From NCBI GenBank assembly GCA_964610165.1, contig CAZSUZ010000044.1:1-7534 (forward strand): a stretch of 7,534 nucleotides of DNA, in the 5' to 3' direction. How positions within the stretch are numbered: position 1 is the stretch's first letter; every line of letters starts with the position of its first letter. Below the pieces are notes generated by a model that worked only from the letters and a program-made list of their open reading frames with translations, made no database searches and had not been told where the DNA came from. The stretch is from MFZZ01 sp964610165 (GTDB lineage Bacteria; Patescibacteriota; Microgenomatia; UBA1406; GWC2-37-13). The translations under genes and the position numbers were made by a program. Of this stretch, positions 5,957 through 7,534 are shown piece by piece.

Positions 5957-7534
5957 TTTTGGGTTTTATCATTTGTTTAATTAAAACTGGATTTTCTATT
6001 TTGCCATTTAAGTCAACCGATGGCACTACCTTTATTGCGTTCCCACCTTTAATGTTTTTGAATACTTCACCCATTTCCGAGAACTTATCCATACCTATTC
6101 GTCAGTAAGTTGTGGCTAAACATCAGTGGTCACTTCCTGTTGTTGAAAGCCACTCATATACTGGGCTACCTAACTTATCTATCTCGGTCGTTCTATACAT
6201 AGTTGATCAATGTTCGTAGTATTCTTTTCACTCATCTCTTGTGCCTTGTAAGGTGATACGGCTATCATTAAACTCATCTACCACTATCTGTATCATTCTA
6301 TTTCTATCTGCTAATACATTTCCAAACTCTTGATCCTTGCCCCATCTAATCAATTGCATTGTCTTTCTATCTTTTGCAAAGTGGCATAAAAACACTCTGC
6401 CCATAAACTTCTCTCGTAAATCTCTTACTCTGAATATGTCTGGACCAGCGTCTATTACCATTATCGCATCTTTGAATCGTAGTAGTAATTTCTCTAAATC
6501 ATCGAATTGTTTTGTTTTATTGTAGTAGAATAGCCCTTCTTTGTTTCCTATAACGTAGTGAATTGTTGTGCCTATGTCTACGCCTATCACTGGTCTTGTT
6601 TGTGAGTTTACGAACTGAAAGCAGTTCTTGTAAATCATATCTGGATCTACCTGTGATATTGTGCTTGATGGTTCTGGTAGACCTAATACGAAGTTATAGA
6701 AATATCCCTGTGGTTTTGTCTTGTAGTAGTTTATAATTTCCTTGGCTGATACTCACGGTGCCATTAGAAGTGATATTCAGTAGCCGCTCCATTCTCTATC
6801 TTTATACTTTTGAACTCACACACCTTTTCTTCTAACATCGTCTGATAACTCTTTACCGCACTCTTTACAAATATATATCTCTTTCACCATATCTATACTG
6901 TCTGGTCATTCAAGGTATTGTCATTCTCCACAATGAGGACACTTAACAAATCAATGCTTCTGATCTGATATCTCCCAATATCTATCAACCCCATTACCTT
7001 TAACACTTGGATTAGAAAAATGTCATTCCCATTTATAATTAGAGTGTTGTAGACGAGAGGAGTATTGGGCTATAACTTGTTGATCGCTTCTGTCTTCTTC
7101 ATCGTGTATATTTAAGTCAGCTGATATTGCCAATGCTGCTCTCTCTGTCTTTGTGCCTCTAAAATACATCGTTCTTTCTCCAACTCTCTTTTGTTGAATA
7201 CTGTCTTTGTCTTTAATTCATTCTTGTAAAATAGCGTTGTTGTTTATAATACCATTTACCTTTGATGATACGATATCGTTTATATCTCCTTCTGTTGGTA
7301 AAGTGTAGACAATATTCATTTTTTTATACTTGGCTGTGTATATTGCTTTGATAATTGCTGTTACAGTAAAACATATTTGAGCTGCTTTCAAACATACTAT
7401 CTTTGGACTTCAATCATTGTAAATATCTCAAAGGTATCTGTGATTGTAAAAGTCAATTTCCTTCCCATCCTCTGTCACTATGTTATTATTGTCCAGCCAA
7501 ATCAGTATGTTCTTCTCCTCCATTTGTTTTATCA
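5937..7534 (-). CDS. terL: Phage terminase large subunit (ATPase/nuclease), TGA read as Trp, 5' end may be cut
   Basis: This is the DNA-packaging motor, which pumps the genome into the prohead and cuts it. The frame is open from the window edge to a TAA at 5939-5937. The first Met is at 7523 and would give 528 residues, a normal length, but the start could lie outside the window. Counting from that Met, K-A-A-Q-I-C-F-T at 46-53 sits where the ATPase P-loop belongs, and D-E-E-D at 141-144 is the Walker B site. Cysteine pairs C195/C198 and C219/C222 form a zinc-ribbon-like element, as in GpA-type terminases. The RNase H-like nuclease acidic residues are probably D316 (GVDIG), D358 (VIDAG) and D465 (SDHW). 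Fifteen in-frame TGA and six TGG codons are present. TGA falls at the Trp of SDQKHW, APWVS and SDHW, which fits this family. The P-loop has Cys where related proteins usually have Gly. The 3' end overlaps the next gene by 20 bases. Confidence 0.88.

Noticed and set aside
1..7534. TGA read as glycine (Gracilibacteria/Absconditabacteria code)
   Set aside because: TGA falls at positions where Trp is expected in the terminase, the fibre module and the 119-residue protein, and Gly would break these motifs. GroEL alone does not decide it.

Overview
This window looks like part of the late-gene region of a tailed-phage (Caudoviricetes) genome that reads TGA as tryptophan. Every credible gene lies on the minus strand, so transcription runs from position 7534 towards position 1. 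The DNA is AT-rich and densely packed, with gaps of 0-30 bases and several overlaps. The only sizeable gap, 2895-3110, carries a promoter and a strongly folded RNA. Under the standard code the terminase, GroEL and tail-fibre genes appear broken. Read with TGA = Trp, each becomes one complete frame. By hand count there are 27 in-frame TGA against 10 TGG. All ten gene ends visible in the window are TAA (nine) or TAG (one), and none is TGA. Several TGA codons fall where tryptophan is expected in known families: the DHW, PW and SDQKHW positions of the terminase, the NWTNR motif of a small structural protein, and an SW repeat module in the fibre. This favours Trp over Gly.

Layout in transcription order: large terminase (7534-5937, 5' end possibly cut); two small overlapping genes of unknown function (5956-5732 and 5790-5470); a coiled-coil protein (5441-4971); groES (4968-4723); groEL (4703-3111); a consensus promoter overlapping the groEL stop (3124-3097); a putative structured non-coding RNA or leader (about 3091-2945); a 119-residue structural protein (2894-2535); an 80-residue coiled-coil protein (2517-2275); a 606-residue tail fibre or receptor-binding protein (2282-462); a holin-like membrane and coiled-coil protein (459-172); and a small gene cut by the window edge (159-1).

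The terminase packages DNA. The phage-encoded chaperonin pair probably folds virion or other phage proteins. The genes after the promoter supply tail or adsorption parts and possibly lysis. Almost no start codon has a Shine-Dalgarno sequence; starts follow A/T-rich leaders instead. The promoter is a textbook sigma70 type (TTGACA, 16 bases, TATAAT). A host that itself uses TGA = Trp, such as a Mollicutes-like bacterium, or a phage that recodes TGA in a standard-code host, are both possible. The window cannot decide between them.

The most unusual element is the RNA between groEL and the tail genes. Its minus-strand transcript can form an uninterrupted 28-pair helix with 8 G-U wobbles, which pair only in minus-strand RNA. 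It has its own promoter and a terminator-like end, and also an alternative, mutually exclusive fold.
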